NCBI RefSeq assembly: GCF_026262505.1
Contig: NC_067207.1
Span: forward strand, 124,001-188,000
Source of the DNA: Trichomonas vaginalis G3
Taxonomy: Eukaryota > Parabasalia > Trichomonadida > Trichomonadidae
Reading direction: 5' to 3'
DNA length: 64,000 bases
Part shown: positions 1 to 10,146 of the stretch, one piece after another
Numbering within the stretch: position 1 is the first letter of the stretch
How the letters are laid out: every line of letters begins with the position of its first letter
Notes under the pieces: model-generated
Database searches by the model: none
The model's input: only the letters and a program-made list of their open reading frames with translations
What the model was told of the DNA's origin: nothing
Made by a program: the position numbers and the translations under genes

Positions 1-156
1 ATAAGATAATTGGGAAAAATTTAAGACACTTTTTTATTTGGGAGAACAATTTGAATTCACTCTCAAAATTGATGGGTCCACAAATATATATTGTTACTAA
101 TAGTATTATAATCAAAATTTCCACAACCAATCAAGTAGACAAATAAAAAAGTGTCA

Positions 157-555
157 ATGTTATCTCAAGCATTCCGCGCGTTTGCACAGAAGAAGCCAGC
201 CTTCGATATGACACCATCCGCTGTTGCTCAGATCAAGAAACTCCTTAAGGGTGACTTTGAGAACAAAATGCTCAGAATTGGCCTTAAGTCTGGTGGATGC
301 GCAGGTTTCCAGTATGATTTCAGCTTCGATAATGCTGCCAGAAAGGGAGATCATCTTTTTAAGAAGGATGGTGCTCAAGTTGTCCTCGATGACAAGGCTT
401 TACTCTACTTGAGAAATTCTACTCTTGACTTCACAAGCGACAGATTCTCATCCACATTCAAGATCGTTCTCCCAACAGAATCCAACTTACATTCATGCTC
501 CTGCGGCAAATCTGTTGGTGGTGATGGCGATCATGGCGAATGCGGTCATCATTAA
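157..555 (+). CDS. A-type iron-sulfur carrier (IscA/HesB family), hydrogenosome-type presequence
   Basis: A 132-residue A-type carrier that would receive and pass on Fe-S clusters during cluster assembly. The three conserved ligand cysteines are visible: C48 in a GGCAGF loop and C114/C116 in a CSCG motif near the end. The first ten residues (MLSQAFRAFA) resemble the short hydrogenosomal presequences of trichomonads, with a leading ML, a serine and an arginine before the cleavage zone, so an organelle location is inferred. The frame is open 6 bases further upstream, but only from GTG; the first ATG is at 157 and is taken as the start. The tail after CSCG is rich in Gly, Asp and His and could bind metal. 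The stop runs into TAAA, the trichomonad poly(A) signal form. A single-gene unit; the next gene starts 443 bp downstream. Confidence 0.9.
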   Translation: MLSQAFRAFAQKKPAFDMTPSAVAQIKKLLKGDFENKMLRIGLKSGGCAGFQYDFSFDNAARKGDHLFKKDGAQVVLDDKALLYLRNSTLDFTSDRFSSTFKIVLPTESNLHSCSCGKSVGGDGDHGECGHH

Positions 556-998
556 ACATATATTAGTATAGAAATAGAATGTTTTCACACACGAGTATTG
601 CAGATTTTACTCGATTTTACAGAATTATTATTAATAAACATATATTGATTGAAATTTTGGGATACTGTCGTTTTATATGATTTTATTGATGCTGAATAAT
701 CTTCCTTAAACAATATATTTTTCATATTTAAGTTAATTGTAATTAGATTGTGTCAAAGGCCATGCTTCATAGTTCGTACTTCTTTTCTTTAAGATGTATC
801 TATTCTCTAGCAGCATGGTGAACATTTAAAACAATTGCATTTTGATATGGCATATTTTTCCTGTTTGTTTGAGTGAGTTCAGAAAACAATTAGCATCTTT
901 TTCGATGAACCAATACTATCATCATCGAATATTTATATTTGATATTTTTTTTGAAATTTAGTTAATTTGGGTCTTACACCATTAATCCCCCTTCCCTC
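556..998. other. AT-rich intergenic spacer
   Basis: I see no coding frame, RNA gene or repeat here. It holds the 3' end of the Fe-S carrier gene and the promoter of the next gene. Confidence 0.6.
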
Positions 999-2102
999 AT
1001 GTCATCCATCTTTTCCTATCTAAAAAAGAACCAAAAAAGGGATAGTACAGAGGGGAAATTCAATCCAGAGGACGATGAAACACTGATTGATGGGGCTTTA
1101 GCAGTTCCATTTCAACAAATACGGAATTGTTATCGATTTAATAACGATTACACACAATTAGATATCGAAAATCGGTTTCACCAACTAATGGAGCAACCTA
1201 AATCACCGAAAAGAGTATATGATTCAGTTCAGAAACCTGAAATTCAAATTCCATGGGATATCGAAGAAGATTATTGGATTTATACATTTATAGCTAATAG
1301 TAATTCATTATCACCAGAACAGGTTTTTCAATATCGATGCTCGATTATCAATCCAATTCGATCTCGTAAAGAAGTCTTAGAAAGAATTGAACAAATAAGA
1401 TCCTATTCGAAAGAAGACATCGATAAATTACTGACTGATATGGCAAAACGAATCGCTACTGATAAATTTATAGTTGAATCATTACAATCTCACGGAAATG
1501 AGCTAATATTATCACATTATAAATGTAAGACACATGAGGAACCAAAACTACCATTTTCAAGGGATTCTGAAATACACGAATTAGAATCCTTATTACCAAT
1601 GATTACAACACCATATTTTAATGGTTCTGAATTAGCAATTTTTCTATCAGAAAAGGCTTATTTTAGAATGGTTAATAGCCGCGTTTCAATAGGTTATCGA
1701 CGGTATTTAGCAGATGTTAATATTGACTTGTCAATTGTTAGCGATACAGATTGTACTCATATTTCTAGTAACCAAGCAATCATTTCATTCCTTTGCGATT
1801 ATCAATTTTACATTGAAAATACTGGATCAGCTATTTTTCGTGTAAATGGTACAATAATACCACCCAATACATGTGCACATGTCCCTGATTACGCAATTCT
1901 TGATTTTTGCGGAATTTTATTTACTTTTATTACAAATAAAGAAAAAGTGAAACAAGTAAAGCAAAAATACGAAGAGTTACTTGAGAAAAAGCAGATGCCG
2001 AACGAATCTTTACAATATCATAAGAATTATACAACAGTTGACTTAATTATTAAACAATGCAAAGCTCCTGATGGCACTGCCATCAGTTCTGAATTATTGT
2101 GA
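999..2102 (+). CDS. Microspherule-1-like FHA-domain protein
   Basis: A 367-residue protein resembling MCRS1, the FHA-domain subunit of NSL and INO80 chromatin complexes in animals. The N-terminal third has the pattern of the MCRS_N region (a repeated short helical motif around FNNDYTQLDIENRF). Residues about 219-312 look like the FHA domain: a 'SIGYRRYLADVNIDLSI' strand-turn where MCRS1 has 'TLGRATKDNQIDVDLSL', then 'HISSNQAIISF' for the SRKQ loop, 'YIENTGSAIFRVNG' and a final 'GILFTFITNK'. The gene starts at a genuine ATG. A nuclear chromatin role is inferred from the family only. The tail (about 315-345) is charged and probably helical. Assignment rests on motif order, not on an alignment. 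Confidence 0.7.
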   Translation: MSSIFSYLKKNQKRDSTEGKFNPEDDETLIDGALAVPFQQIRNCYRFNNDYTQLDIENRFHQLMEQPKSPKRVYDSVQKPEIQIPWDIEEDYWIYTFIANSNSLSPEQVFQYRCSIINPIRSRKEVLERIEQIRSYSKEDIDKLLTDMAKRIATDKFIVESLQSHGNELILSHYKCKTHEEPKLPFSRDSEIHELESLLPMITTPYFNGSELAIFLSEKAYFRMVNSRVSIGYRRYLADVNIDLSIVSDTDCTHISSNQAIISFLCDYQFYIENTGSAIFRVNGTIIPPNTCAHVPDYAILDFCGILFTFITNKEKVKQVKQKYEELLEKKQMPNESLQYHKNYTTVDLIIKQCKAPDGTAISSELL

Positions 2103-2403
2103 TACTTGAATTGTACTTTATTTGTTATTTGCAGGATTATTTTCTGCCAATGATGATATTTCACATATATTTTATATTTAATAAATGTTTGATATGTATT
2201 TTGTATTAATTTGCAGAATCTTTATCCGAAAAAGCTATTTTAAGACAATTTTTACTTCCATATTGATCAAAATCCAAACAATAAAATGCTGTTCATGCAA
2301 GTATTCCATTCTCATACAATAGTATGATTGGTAGTGTAAATGGAAGTAAATCCAAACATTCATATTATTCGTCACTTTTGTAAGTTTAAAATAAAAGATT
2401 TTC
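2103..2403. other. Intergenic spacer
   Basis: Short AT-rich gap between two same-strand genes. Nothing recognisable beyond presumed 3' end and promoter. Confidence 0.6.
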
Positions 2404-4455
2404 ATGATTTCTTCTCGGTCAAAGTCGTCTGAGTTTCAGAACTATGACGTAAATGATATGTATCAGACAGTTTTGAGCAAAAGAGATCATTCTGGTTTTT
2501 TAAATGATATAATTTGCCGAAATTCAGAAACGTTATCAACAAATCTTGTAGATATTCAACGTATTGCACGACAGAATTCTATATTAACATCTTTAGCAGA
2601 TGATGAGATGACTATTGCGACAATAATACCATTAAAGAACATTTTTGATTCATTTCAAGATAAAGTTAATTATTTCTATACGTTAGTTAATGATCCTCAG
2701 CTTTTACAGAATGTTGCCTTTTATGTTAAAGGCGCATATCGAAAACCAAAAGAATTTGCAAACGCAGCTTTACAATATTTCAGACAAGAGCCAAAAGAGT
2801 ACAATCTCTTTGCCTGCGTCTTATTCCCATCAATTTCAGGCTATTTCATTGCTGAAGAACATCTTACTTTTGCCTATGAGTTTCTAAATTATTTAATTCA
2901 ACTTGGCGAAATTGAATTTGCCAGACCATTAATCGCATCATTCTTTTCATCATCAATTCTATTCATTGAAACATTTTGGCAGAATTTTATGACAAAAGCC
3001 GCAGAAATACGAAATCGTCCTTCATTGAAGCAATTATACGATATATTAATATCAACACTTTCAATTACTATTCGTTATTTATCTCCATTTCATACAGCTT
3101 TGTCCATGGATTTACTTACATCAGATCCAAATTGTTTTTGCCAAGTTTTCTTCCTCAAAGTACTATTGCAATCATTCACAACATATGCTTCATCAAATCC
3201 ATTGATTAATACAGTCAAAGTAAGCAAAACTCAAATTTTACAACTTTTTAATTTTATTTGCAACAACACTGACACGAAATCCTTCGATATGCTAGCGAAT
3301 ACATTCGGACAGAGTGTGTCTTCACTTTGTGAACCAACTTCTTTCGTTGAATACACAGTCAAAGGTGCAATTCCATACATTTTCTCCCCAGTTGAGACAG
3401 TTTTAGCGGTAAACATATTCAAACAAATGCCAACGTTCGAAGGATCCAAGATAGATGTATCCAGACTCCAGAATTACAGTAGAATCTCTTCATTTAAACC
3501 AGGTGTCATCGATGTTTACTTTCCTTTGCCTCCAAAATTGCCTGTAACTGCTGTTTTGTTCTGCGATGACAATATAACAGTCGGTGAGCCTCCAAAGGAG
3601 ATCTCCAGACAGTGGTTGAGCCTTTCCAAGATGGCAGGAAACGAAGGTTTGGATCCTTTAAATGTTATTATGCAAATTGATAATTTAGATCAATTTGACA
3701 CTCCTAAGAAACTCGAAATCAGAAAATACGCAAGCCAAATGATAACAGATGAGCTCAAGAAATATGCTGTCGAAGCAGCCCTTTCTAACCTCATACAGAG
3801 CGAGCAGTTGTTCGAAACTTGTTTGGTAAGATTGACTCAAAAAAGTCGTTTGATTGAAATTTCTGACAGTCAAAACCGTTTTGGATCAATTTTGAATATC
3901 GCAATAGCAAAGAAATTAACTTTCTTGCCTGCGGACTGCCCTCGCAATGTACTTTTACCATCGCTTGCCATTCTTGATGTTTCGAATGAAGAAGACCAGA
4001 AATTGTATGATTTGCTTGAACAAAAAGAAGTTTTTGACAGAGTTGCGAGAAAAATCACGAGAAAAGAGCAGAAATACAAGAATTTCGTGAGAAACAATGA
4101 AGAGAAACTTGAGAATTTCGCAAGAATCATGGATTCTCTTGATGAAAAATCGCTTGGAGAGAGGATGTGGGTTATTGCTGAAGTTGTTAATTCTCTTTCT
4201 TTGATTTGTGAAAGTGATGATTGGCTGATGACTCTTTTCTTCTTTGTTATTGCTAGATCGAATTCAACATGCTTCTTACATACATATATTGGTATTAATG
4301 CGTTCAAAGCACTCCAACAAGTAAAATTTGCGCAATTACCAAGGAGATTACAAGATGCATGGGCAAAACTCTCAAAACAAGTTGATATTTTACTCAAACA
4401 AAAGAGATTATTCACTGATGAATTCATTGAGAAATACAGTATGTTCGTAAAATAA
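2404..4455 (+). CDS. Unrecognised 683-residue helical protein
   Basis: One long uninterrupted frame with a normal ATG and a stop overlapping TAAA, so a real gene. I do not recognise the family. The protein looks wholly alpha-helical, with many Leu/Phe-rich stretches and no clear membrane span or signal peptide. Residues about 545-590 are strongly charged (KITRKEQKYK... and following) and could form a coiled coil. No kinase, GTPase, zinc or nucleotide-binding motif is visible. The repeated short hydrophobic helices through the first 450 residues would suit a HEAT-like or GAP-like helical scaffold, but that is a guess. It lies in a run of same-strand host genes with ordinary spacing. Confidence 0.75.
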   Translation: MISSRSKSSEFQNYDVNDMYQTVLSKRDHSGFLNDIICRNSETLSTNLVDIQRIARQNSILTSLADDEMTIATIIPLKNIFDSFQDKVNYFYTLVNDPQLLQNVAFYVKGAYRKPKEFANAALQYFRQEPKEYNLFACVLFPSISGYFIAEEHLTFAYEFLNYLIQLGEIEFARPLIASFFSSSILFIETFWQNFMTKAAEIRNRPSLKQLYDILISTLSITIRYLSPFHTALSMDLLTSDPNCFCQVFFLKVLLQSFTTYASSNPLINTVKVSKTQILQLFNFICNNTDTKSFDMLANTFGQSVSSLCEPTSFVEYTVKGAIPYIFSPVETVLAVNIFKQMPTFEGSKIDVSRLQNYSRISSFKPGVIDVYFPLPPKLPVTAVLFCDDNITVGEPPKEISRQWLSLSKMAGNEGLDPLNVIMQIDNLDQFDTPKKLEIRKYASQMITDELKKYAVEAALSNLIQSEQLFETCLVRLTQKSRLIEISDSQNRFGSILNIAIAKKLTFLPADCPRNVLLPSLAILDVSNEEDQKLYDLLEQKEVFDRVARKITRKEQKYKNFVRNNEEKLENFARIMDSLDEKSLGERMWVIAEVVNSLSLICESDDWLMTLFFFVIARSNSTCFLHTYIGINAFKALQQVKFAQLPRRLQDAWAKLSKQVDILLKQKRLFTDEFIEKYSMFVK

Positions 4456-5786
4456 ATGTTGTTTTTAATTTTGTTAAATATTGATTATATTTGTTTTTAT
4501 ATAGATTAATGCCTTAACTATAGTAAATACATAAGCACCAATTACTAAATTGCTAAAAAGGATAGATTTATCTCTAATTTTGGATTGTAATCTCGTAAAA
4601 ATGTTAAGAATTTGTAAAAAGGAGAGCAAAAATTATTAATAAAGATCAAAATGAAATATTTATCTAATACAAATATGGCCATTCTTTACAATTTCTACTT
4701 TTGGTTAATTCAAGGAAGTTTTCCATAACGCTTTTTATATGTGATTTCTTGGTAAAAGTATCAGCAATTAATGTTAACACAATTGGCCAATTCAGAATTA
4801 ATATTTGTGATGGATAAACAAAATCAAAGGTTGTCATTGTAAAAATTTCAAAATATCCATCAATAAAAACTAGCTATTGTAATCTATTCTATATGTATTA
4901 CCATTTTAACAATCTGAAATATCCAGAATTTAATTTTTCATTTTCGGATTTGTAAAAAATAAGAAATTTCAATTCAGAATAAATTTCATCGAAATTCGGT
5001 TCATACAAACTCATCACATGTTAGATTTTTTTGATAATTAAATTCTGTAACCAATTGAAAAAGAAATTACGGACACGAAAAAAATATGTTTATGCAATGA
5101 AGCTATCCTAAATTATTTTCTTATTTACAAATTTTTAAATTTCAGAAGAATCGTTCTAACACAATTTTGTTTACAACGATAAATTGGACTTAACTATTTT
5201 TCCTTCACGAACATGACATTTAATAAATTATTTGATAAAAATTTTTCCTAAAATAATTTTGCAAATTACCTCAGACTTTTCAGAGGATTGAGTGGCAACT
5301 CAATCCTCTGAAATAGTCTGTGGTAATTTTTAGTCTCTACGCTATTTCAATATAAGCTCCATTTTTAAACAGTTTTTAAAAATCGAGCATTGAAAAGTGT
5401 GATGGGACTTCATAATTTACAAAAACAATAAAAAAACAGTTGAGAATTGAAAATTGAAACAATAATTTATGAAATATATTTGTAATAAGTCCTAATGATC
5501 ATTTTTAAATTTTCTGTTTATTATAATTTGAATAAAACCGTTTTTATCCTAAAAATTGACGTCGTTCACAATTTACAAATCATTGGATGGTTTGATAGCC
5601 ATTTTGCTTTTTATTTACTCTATATTTCTCCAAGAACGTCACATTTTTACAGTTCACAAAATTGAAATAAAATATTCAAAATCCAATTTGCCCAAATTAT
5701 CAATAGACATATAAAAAGCAAATATATGTGACCTCAAATTTATCTAATTGAGAATAAACAGAAAATAATTGACACCACACAAAATT
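4456..5786. other. 1.3 kb AT-rich intergenic region
   Basis: No credible gene on either strand. The only structure I see is a strong inverted repeat at 5264-5328, listed separately. The last 50 bp before 5787 form the presumed promoter of the E2F-like gene. Confidence 0.6.
5264..5328. repeat. Near-perfect 30-bp inverted repeat (hairpin)
   Basis: Core arms CAGAGGATTGAGT and ACTCAATCCTCTG pair perfectly around a GGCA loop. Pairing extends outward through CAGACT/AGTCTG and AATTACC/GGTAATT with one or two small bulges, giving about 30 bp per arm. It stands alone in an otherwise featureless spacer. It could be a tiny miniature transposon, a structured transcript or a terminator-like hairpin; nothing in the sequence decides among these. 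Confidence 0.7.
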
Positions 5787-6587
5787 ATGACTACATCCTT
5801 TAACATCGAATCGTATTTTCTCACAGTTTATGGATGTCAAAACCATTACAAAGTTCCATCAGAGCCAAAGTCCAAGATAGATGGCCATAAACAACGTGAT
5901 TGTTTCCATAATTCTATTTCGAAATTTCTCGATTATTGCAATTCAAATGGAGAGGTATCAATAAAAATCACAGATGTATGCGATAAATTTGGATTCCAAA
6001 GAAGACGCTTCTATGACCTTGCTTCCATTTTACAAGCTTTTGGAATTCTCGAAAAGTCAAATATGGATACTGTGAAATGGGTTGGAATGGAAAGAATTAT
6101 CCCAACATTGGAGAATATTATCATTGAACGCGGTCTCAAATACTTCAACAAATCCAATGTTTCCGATTTCTTCCCATCTGAACAGAAACTATTGATGCAT
6201 TCAATCGGTATCAATTTTGTACTACTTTTTATATCATTAAGACGCCAACAGCTTAACATGCAGGAGACTGCATCATTTTTTGCACGCGATAATGGCCGTT
6301 TTAAATCAACATTATGCAAACTTTATCAAGTTGTTTACCTCCTTGTTGAACTTGGAATTGTTGAAAGAAGAAAAACTCCTTCCGAAGTTTTCCTTGCTGA
6401 TAAATATTTCAACTATTTCTGCAAAAAACCAATAAAACAGCCATTTCCAATTCCGATTACGATTAAGCAAGGAACTCAATTACCAATTTCATGCCAGCTT
6501 CAACCTTCAGATCCAATTGATTCGATTTTTAAAATCGATACTTCATTTGATTTTGATATTGATCAAGAGCTTGTTTTTAGTTCATAG
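5787..6587 (+). CDS. E2F/DP-family transcription factor with two winged-helix domains
   Basis: A 266-residue protein whose residues about 42-102 match the E2F/DP DNA-binding domain: a helical start (SISKFLDYC), a helix-turn-helix ending in RRRFYDLASILQAFGILEK, and a wing closing with VKWVGME. RRRFYD (72-77) corresponds to the DNA-contacting RRIYD motif. Residues about 132-205 repeat the same outline (IGINFVLLFIS... then RFKSTLCKLYQVVYLLVELGIVERR), suggesting a second, more degenerate winged helix as in the atypical E2F7/8 type. I see no leucine-zipper dimerisation helix or marked box; the C-terminus is short. The upstream in-frame TTG was rejected for the ATG at 5787. A nuclear role in cell-cycle gene control is inferred from the family. 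Confidence 0.75.
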   Translation: MTTSFNIESYFLTVYGCQNHYKVPSEPKSKIDGHKQRDCFHNSISKFLDYCNSNGEVSIKITDVCDKFGFQRRRFYDLASILQAFGILEKSNMDTVKWVGMERIIPTLENIIIERGLKYFNKSNVSDFFPSEQKLLMHSIGINFVLLFISLRRQQLNMQETASFFARDNGRFKSTLCKLYQVVYLLVELGIVERRKTPSEVFLADKYFNYFCKKPIKQPFPIPITIKQGTQLPISCQLQPSDPIDSIFKIDTSFDFDIDQELVFSS

Positions 6588-6951
6588 ATAGTGCTATTCT
6601 TTTATAATAAACTTTATTCTTTCATATTTTACTCTAATTTCGGATATTTATCCTTTATGTTTTTATTTAGATCTTTCATGGGATGAGAAATGGCACAAAT
6701 AATAAAATTTTGACCTTTTACCAGAATGTAGAGCCTTATTACAAGAAGAGATTTGATCTAGCGAAATTTATGCCAGTAATATAAATTATTATAGAGGATG
6801 GTCTTGGATTTACTAACCATATCAAATTTATAGCATTAGCAAAATTCGACAAAAATTATTTACTCTCATCAAAGCCTCTATTATATATGTTTTAAATTTT
6901 AAATCCGAAGTAGGTATTATTTTTCGTTCTAAAATCTTATTTTATATTATC
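6588..6951. other. Intergenic spacer
   Basis: AT-rich gap of 364 bp. No gene, repeat or RNA signal seen. Confidence 0.6.
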
Positions 6952-9900
6952 ATGAGTGCACCATCAGTACATGTGTGCACTTGTGATGGTCAATTTTCAT
7001 ACTTAGTCGTAAATTCAGAAGTCACATCTAACTGTTATGTCTACACAATAGATAAAAAGACTGGCGGAATGTATTACGCCGGCGTTCCTGACGTAGATTT
7101 GTTTCTTGACTCAAAGTCTGCTATTATAAACATCACAGATTCAGTCAGTAACGCTCAGTGGCAATACCTTGGGAAGTATTTAATTGGAGCAACAATTTTT
7201 GACCACCAATTAATAATTATGTACGTAATTTCAGATGAAGTCACCGCAATTTATGACAACAAGCATATAAAAATGATTAAGTCATCCGACTACTACAAAA
7301 TTCCATTAATTGACCAAACAATTGAAGGAGACCAAACAATTTTCGACTTTCCTATGAATGAGAACCACTTCTTCTCCAACTATGTCGACTTATCTCTACC
7401 TTTTCCATACTTTGACGTCAAAAAGTCAACAGATGAATTTTTCTGGAACAACAGATTTACGAAAATCTTTGAAATACTGCATACAACAGCTGTCTGTATA
7501 AGAGTATTTCAAGGTGGTGCGTTCTCTTTGCATAAAGATACAAATACAAACTCGAATATTACTTATATAATCAAAAGATCTTCACATAATTCAGGAACAA
7601 GATACGAAGCCCGAGGCCTTGACAAAAATCATGATCCTGCAAACGAATGCGAATGCTCTCTCATCTTTACAATCAATGGAGACAATTTTGGCCACACATG
7701 GCGAAGAGGAAGCGCTCCAATTGAGTGGAAAACAGTTCTTCAGTCCACATTCTTGGCTCCACAGCACATTGTAAAGGAAAATCCTGATGAATTCACTCCA
7801 GAATATTTTTCAAAAATAATTAAACGATTTGATATGGAGAAAGTCAACATTATATCATTACTAAATGAAGCACAAGAGAAAGGAGAGGTAGATTTGCTTC
7901 AAGCCTATATAAAAGCCGTTGATCGAGCAAATAAGGTTCTAAATTCCAAAATTTCCTTCAATCAGATCGACATTAACCAGATAATAGCCAACAACAAGTC
8001 GAAAGGAAGGCTCGTTATCTTCAATATCCTTGCAACTGTTGTAAATGAGATCGAATTCACCTCAAACTTCGAAAACCAAAAGAAATACAGTAGATTTAAT
8101 TGCGCGGATTCACTTGATCGTACAAATTTAGTGTCCTTTTACTACGCAATTTTAGTTACGTATAATTTTGGTCTCCAACACAATATATTCGTAAAAGAAG
8201 GTGATAAATCAGATGATCTCACAGAAAACATTAACCAGGATGTACTAGATTTCCTTTGCAACGCGTTTATTTCGACCGGAAATATTATATCTTTAATGTA
8301 CACTAATACTCCGGCCATCAAGACAGAGGCAATACGAGCATTGATGACAGAACAGACTGCTGTATCTCCTGATGTCTATATTACATGTTTAAGACGATTT
8401 CATAACGTTGCATCAGATCCTTATCGTCATAAGATGTTCAAAATATGGAATCAACCCGAAAATGTCGATGGACAGTTCTATTTAGACTCAAGACATCTCT
8501 CAGCAGCAATTGTTCCCTCAAAAGAACTCAAAATTGCCTTAAATTCCTCAATTTTTGAAGAAGAAATCAAGTATTTCGCAATCAACGACATTACAAATCA
8601 AAATTTGTACGTCGCATTGCCAGAACCTTTACTTTTGTCGACAATTTCAATTTTAGTTCCTCCAAGAACGTCAACCAAATCAGCAACCTTCTCAATCTGT
8701 TGCGGAAACTTGATAACCCAGATGTATCCGCTGGTTGTTGACATTTCTCTCCCATTATTACAAGAATCTCAGTGGTGTGTTTACAATTTCCATGAATTGG
8801 TCGGCCAAACAACCACTCTCCCCATATCAATCAAATCTCTGGAGCCATGCAACTTCATAAACATCAGATTTAATTCAATGGATTCGAATCTGATAATCGG
8901 AAATATAAAAATTGCAGTTCAGAGGCCTAGAAAGTCCATGATTGCAGCCAGATCGAGTGATACAAACACCTCGTTAGGCGCGGGTGTTGCAGAACTCACT
9001 AAAAACATGACAATGCCATCATTGTCAGATTTAACAAAATTAGATCGATGGATTTTAGAGAAAAAAGTATCGATTATCACAAGAAATGAGAGCTTAGTAC
9101 GTAACAACCAAAACCCTTATTTCTTTGATATACCATCTCGCTTATCTGATACAAGAGAAGACGAATGCAGTTTTTGCCATTACAGATTAACAAACTCTAT
9201 CAAGTTTGGCGCATTCCAACCCTTCCTGAACTACTTCCGACGCTTCTCAGAGACAGAGAAACCAGATATCTCTGTTCATTTGTGTCCTTCATGTGCAGAT
9301 CAGATGGAAACTAATGGTTTGCCATATTACGATGAATCTCTTCTGACCAATTTAACGATTGCTGATTTATATGCAGAGAGATCGACAGCAATCATCGATT
9401 CATATCAACCAATATTCAATATCGGACTTCAAAGTTCTATTTTTTATTCAAGTCCTCCAAGTGATTTCAAAGAATTGAATGAGATTTTGAATCCGACAAT
9501 TGCATTCAAAGGTTGGCACACGTCCAAGAAGAATGTACAACTCGTTATAGCATTCCAGAGTTCAGCGGAAGTTTCGCAAATCTTAGTTTTACTTGGTAAA
9601 GATTGTTTGGTCGGAGATTTCAGAGTTTACACGGAAAATTTCATGGAACTCAATGTGAAAGAGATCAAAAAGATCGGAAATCAAGCTATCTACACATTCT
9701 CAGACTCAGATCCTACACGATGCATCATCATTATTCTTGATAGTACATCAGACATCGTTATCAAGAACATCCAAATTCGTGGCACGATGAAGAAGATGAA
9801 GAAAGACAAAGAGAAGATGATTTCACCAGAAAAAGTTAATAGTTACAAGTTCAAACCAGCAGATGGAATTTTCGACTTTTTGACACACTCACAGACATTC

Positions 9901-10146
9901 AAGTTTTCACAACCACGAAAAGTTCAGTCTATCACATTCAAGACAGACGATTTCCAGTCTATTTACATTGTTTTCATCTTGAACGGCAAAATATATGACT
10001 GGCAACAGCTTCTTCTCCCAAAGATCAGCCAAGGAAGTTATTTGAGATACACATTTGAAGACATCAGTGGTAACTTCGACGAAATCAAACTTTTCTACCT
10101 CGACAAGAAACCGATGAGTGTTCCACTCGATGTATCATTCAACTAA
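6952..10146 (+). CDS. SAC-domain phosphoinositide phosphatase, SAC9-like
   Basis: A 1064-residue protein with an N-terminal SAC domain spanning roughly residues 60-500. The catalytic CX5R(T) signature reads FNCADSLDRTN, with C384 as nucleophile and R390. The wording CADSLDRTN rather than CIDCLDRTN is the form I associate with plant SAC9. This would remove phosphates from membrane phosphoinositides. The second half (about 560-1064) has beta-rich segments and two CxxC pairs (ECSFCHY near 740, HLCPSCAD near 780) that could hold a zinc; the long C-terminal extension also fits SAC9 better than SAC1 or synaptojanin. No transmembrane anchor is visible, unlike SAC1. The start is a true ATG. Substrate specificity cannot be read from sequence. 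Confidence 0.85.
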   Translation: MSAPSVHVCTCDGQFSYLVVNSEVTSNCYVYTIDKKTGGMYYAGVPDVDLFLDSKSAIINITDSVSNAQWQYLGKYLIGATIFDHQLIIMYVISDEVTAIYDNKHIKMIKSSDYYKIPLIDQTIEGDQTIFDFPMNENHFFSNYVDLSLPFPYFDVKKSTDEFFWNNRFTKIFEILHTTAVCIRVFQGGAFSLHKDTNTNSNITYIIKRSSHNSGTRYEARGLDKNHDPANECECSLIFTINGDNFGHTWRRGSAPIEWKTVLQSTFLAPQHIVKENPDEFTPEYFSKIIKRFDMEKVNIISLLNEAQEKGEVDLLQAYIKAVDRANKVLNSKISFNQIDINQIIANNKSKGRLVIFNILATVVNEIEFTSNFENQKKYSRFNCADSLDRTNLVSFYYAILVTYNFGLQHNIFVKEGDKSDDLTENINQDVLDFLCNAFISTGNIISLMYTNTPAIKTEAIRALMTEQTAVSPDVYITCLRRFHNVASDPYRHKMFKIWNQPENVDGQFYLDSRHLSAAIVPSKELKIALNSSIFEEEIKYFAINDITNQNLYVALPEPLLLSTISILVPPRTSTKSATFSICCGNLITQMYPLVVDISLPLLQESQWCVYNFHELVGQTTTLPISIKSLEPCNFINIRFNSMDSNLIIGNIKIAVQRPRKSMIAARSSDTNTSLGAGVAELTKNMTMPSLSDLTKLDRWILEKKVSIITRNESLVRNNQNPYFFDIPSRLSDTREDECSFCHYRLTNSIKFGAFQPFLNYFRRFSETEKPDISVHLCPSCADQMETNGLPYYDESLLTNLTIADLYAERSTAIIDSYQPIFNIGLQSSIFYSSPPSDFKELNEILNPTIAFKGWHTSKKNVQLVIAFQSSAEVSQILVLLGKDCLVGDFRVYTENFMELNVKEIKKIGNQAIYTFSDSDPTRCIIIILDSTSDIVIKNIQIRGTMKKMKKDKEKMISPEKVNSYKFKPADGIFDFLTHSQTFKFSQPRKVQSITFKTDDFQSIYIVFILNGKIYDWQQLLLPKISQGSYLRYTFEDISGNFDEIKLFYLDKKPMSVPLDVSFN

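Noticed and set aside
57-61. TCACT as transcription initiator of the Fe-S carrier gene
   Set aside because: It fits the trichomonad initiator form but lies about 100 bp from the ATG, further than usual; five-base matches are frequent by chance in this sequence.
151-156. GTG start for the Fe-S carrier
   Set aside because: Eukaryotic nuclear genes start at ATG; the ATG at 157 also gives a normal presequence beginning ML.
3870-4427. 185-codon minus-strand frame inside the 683-residue gene
   Set aside because: Shadow frame of a well-supported gene; Ser/Phe/Leu-rich as expected from antisense of a charged helical protein.
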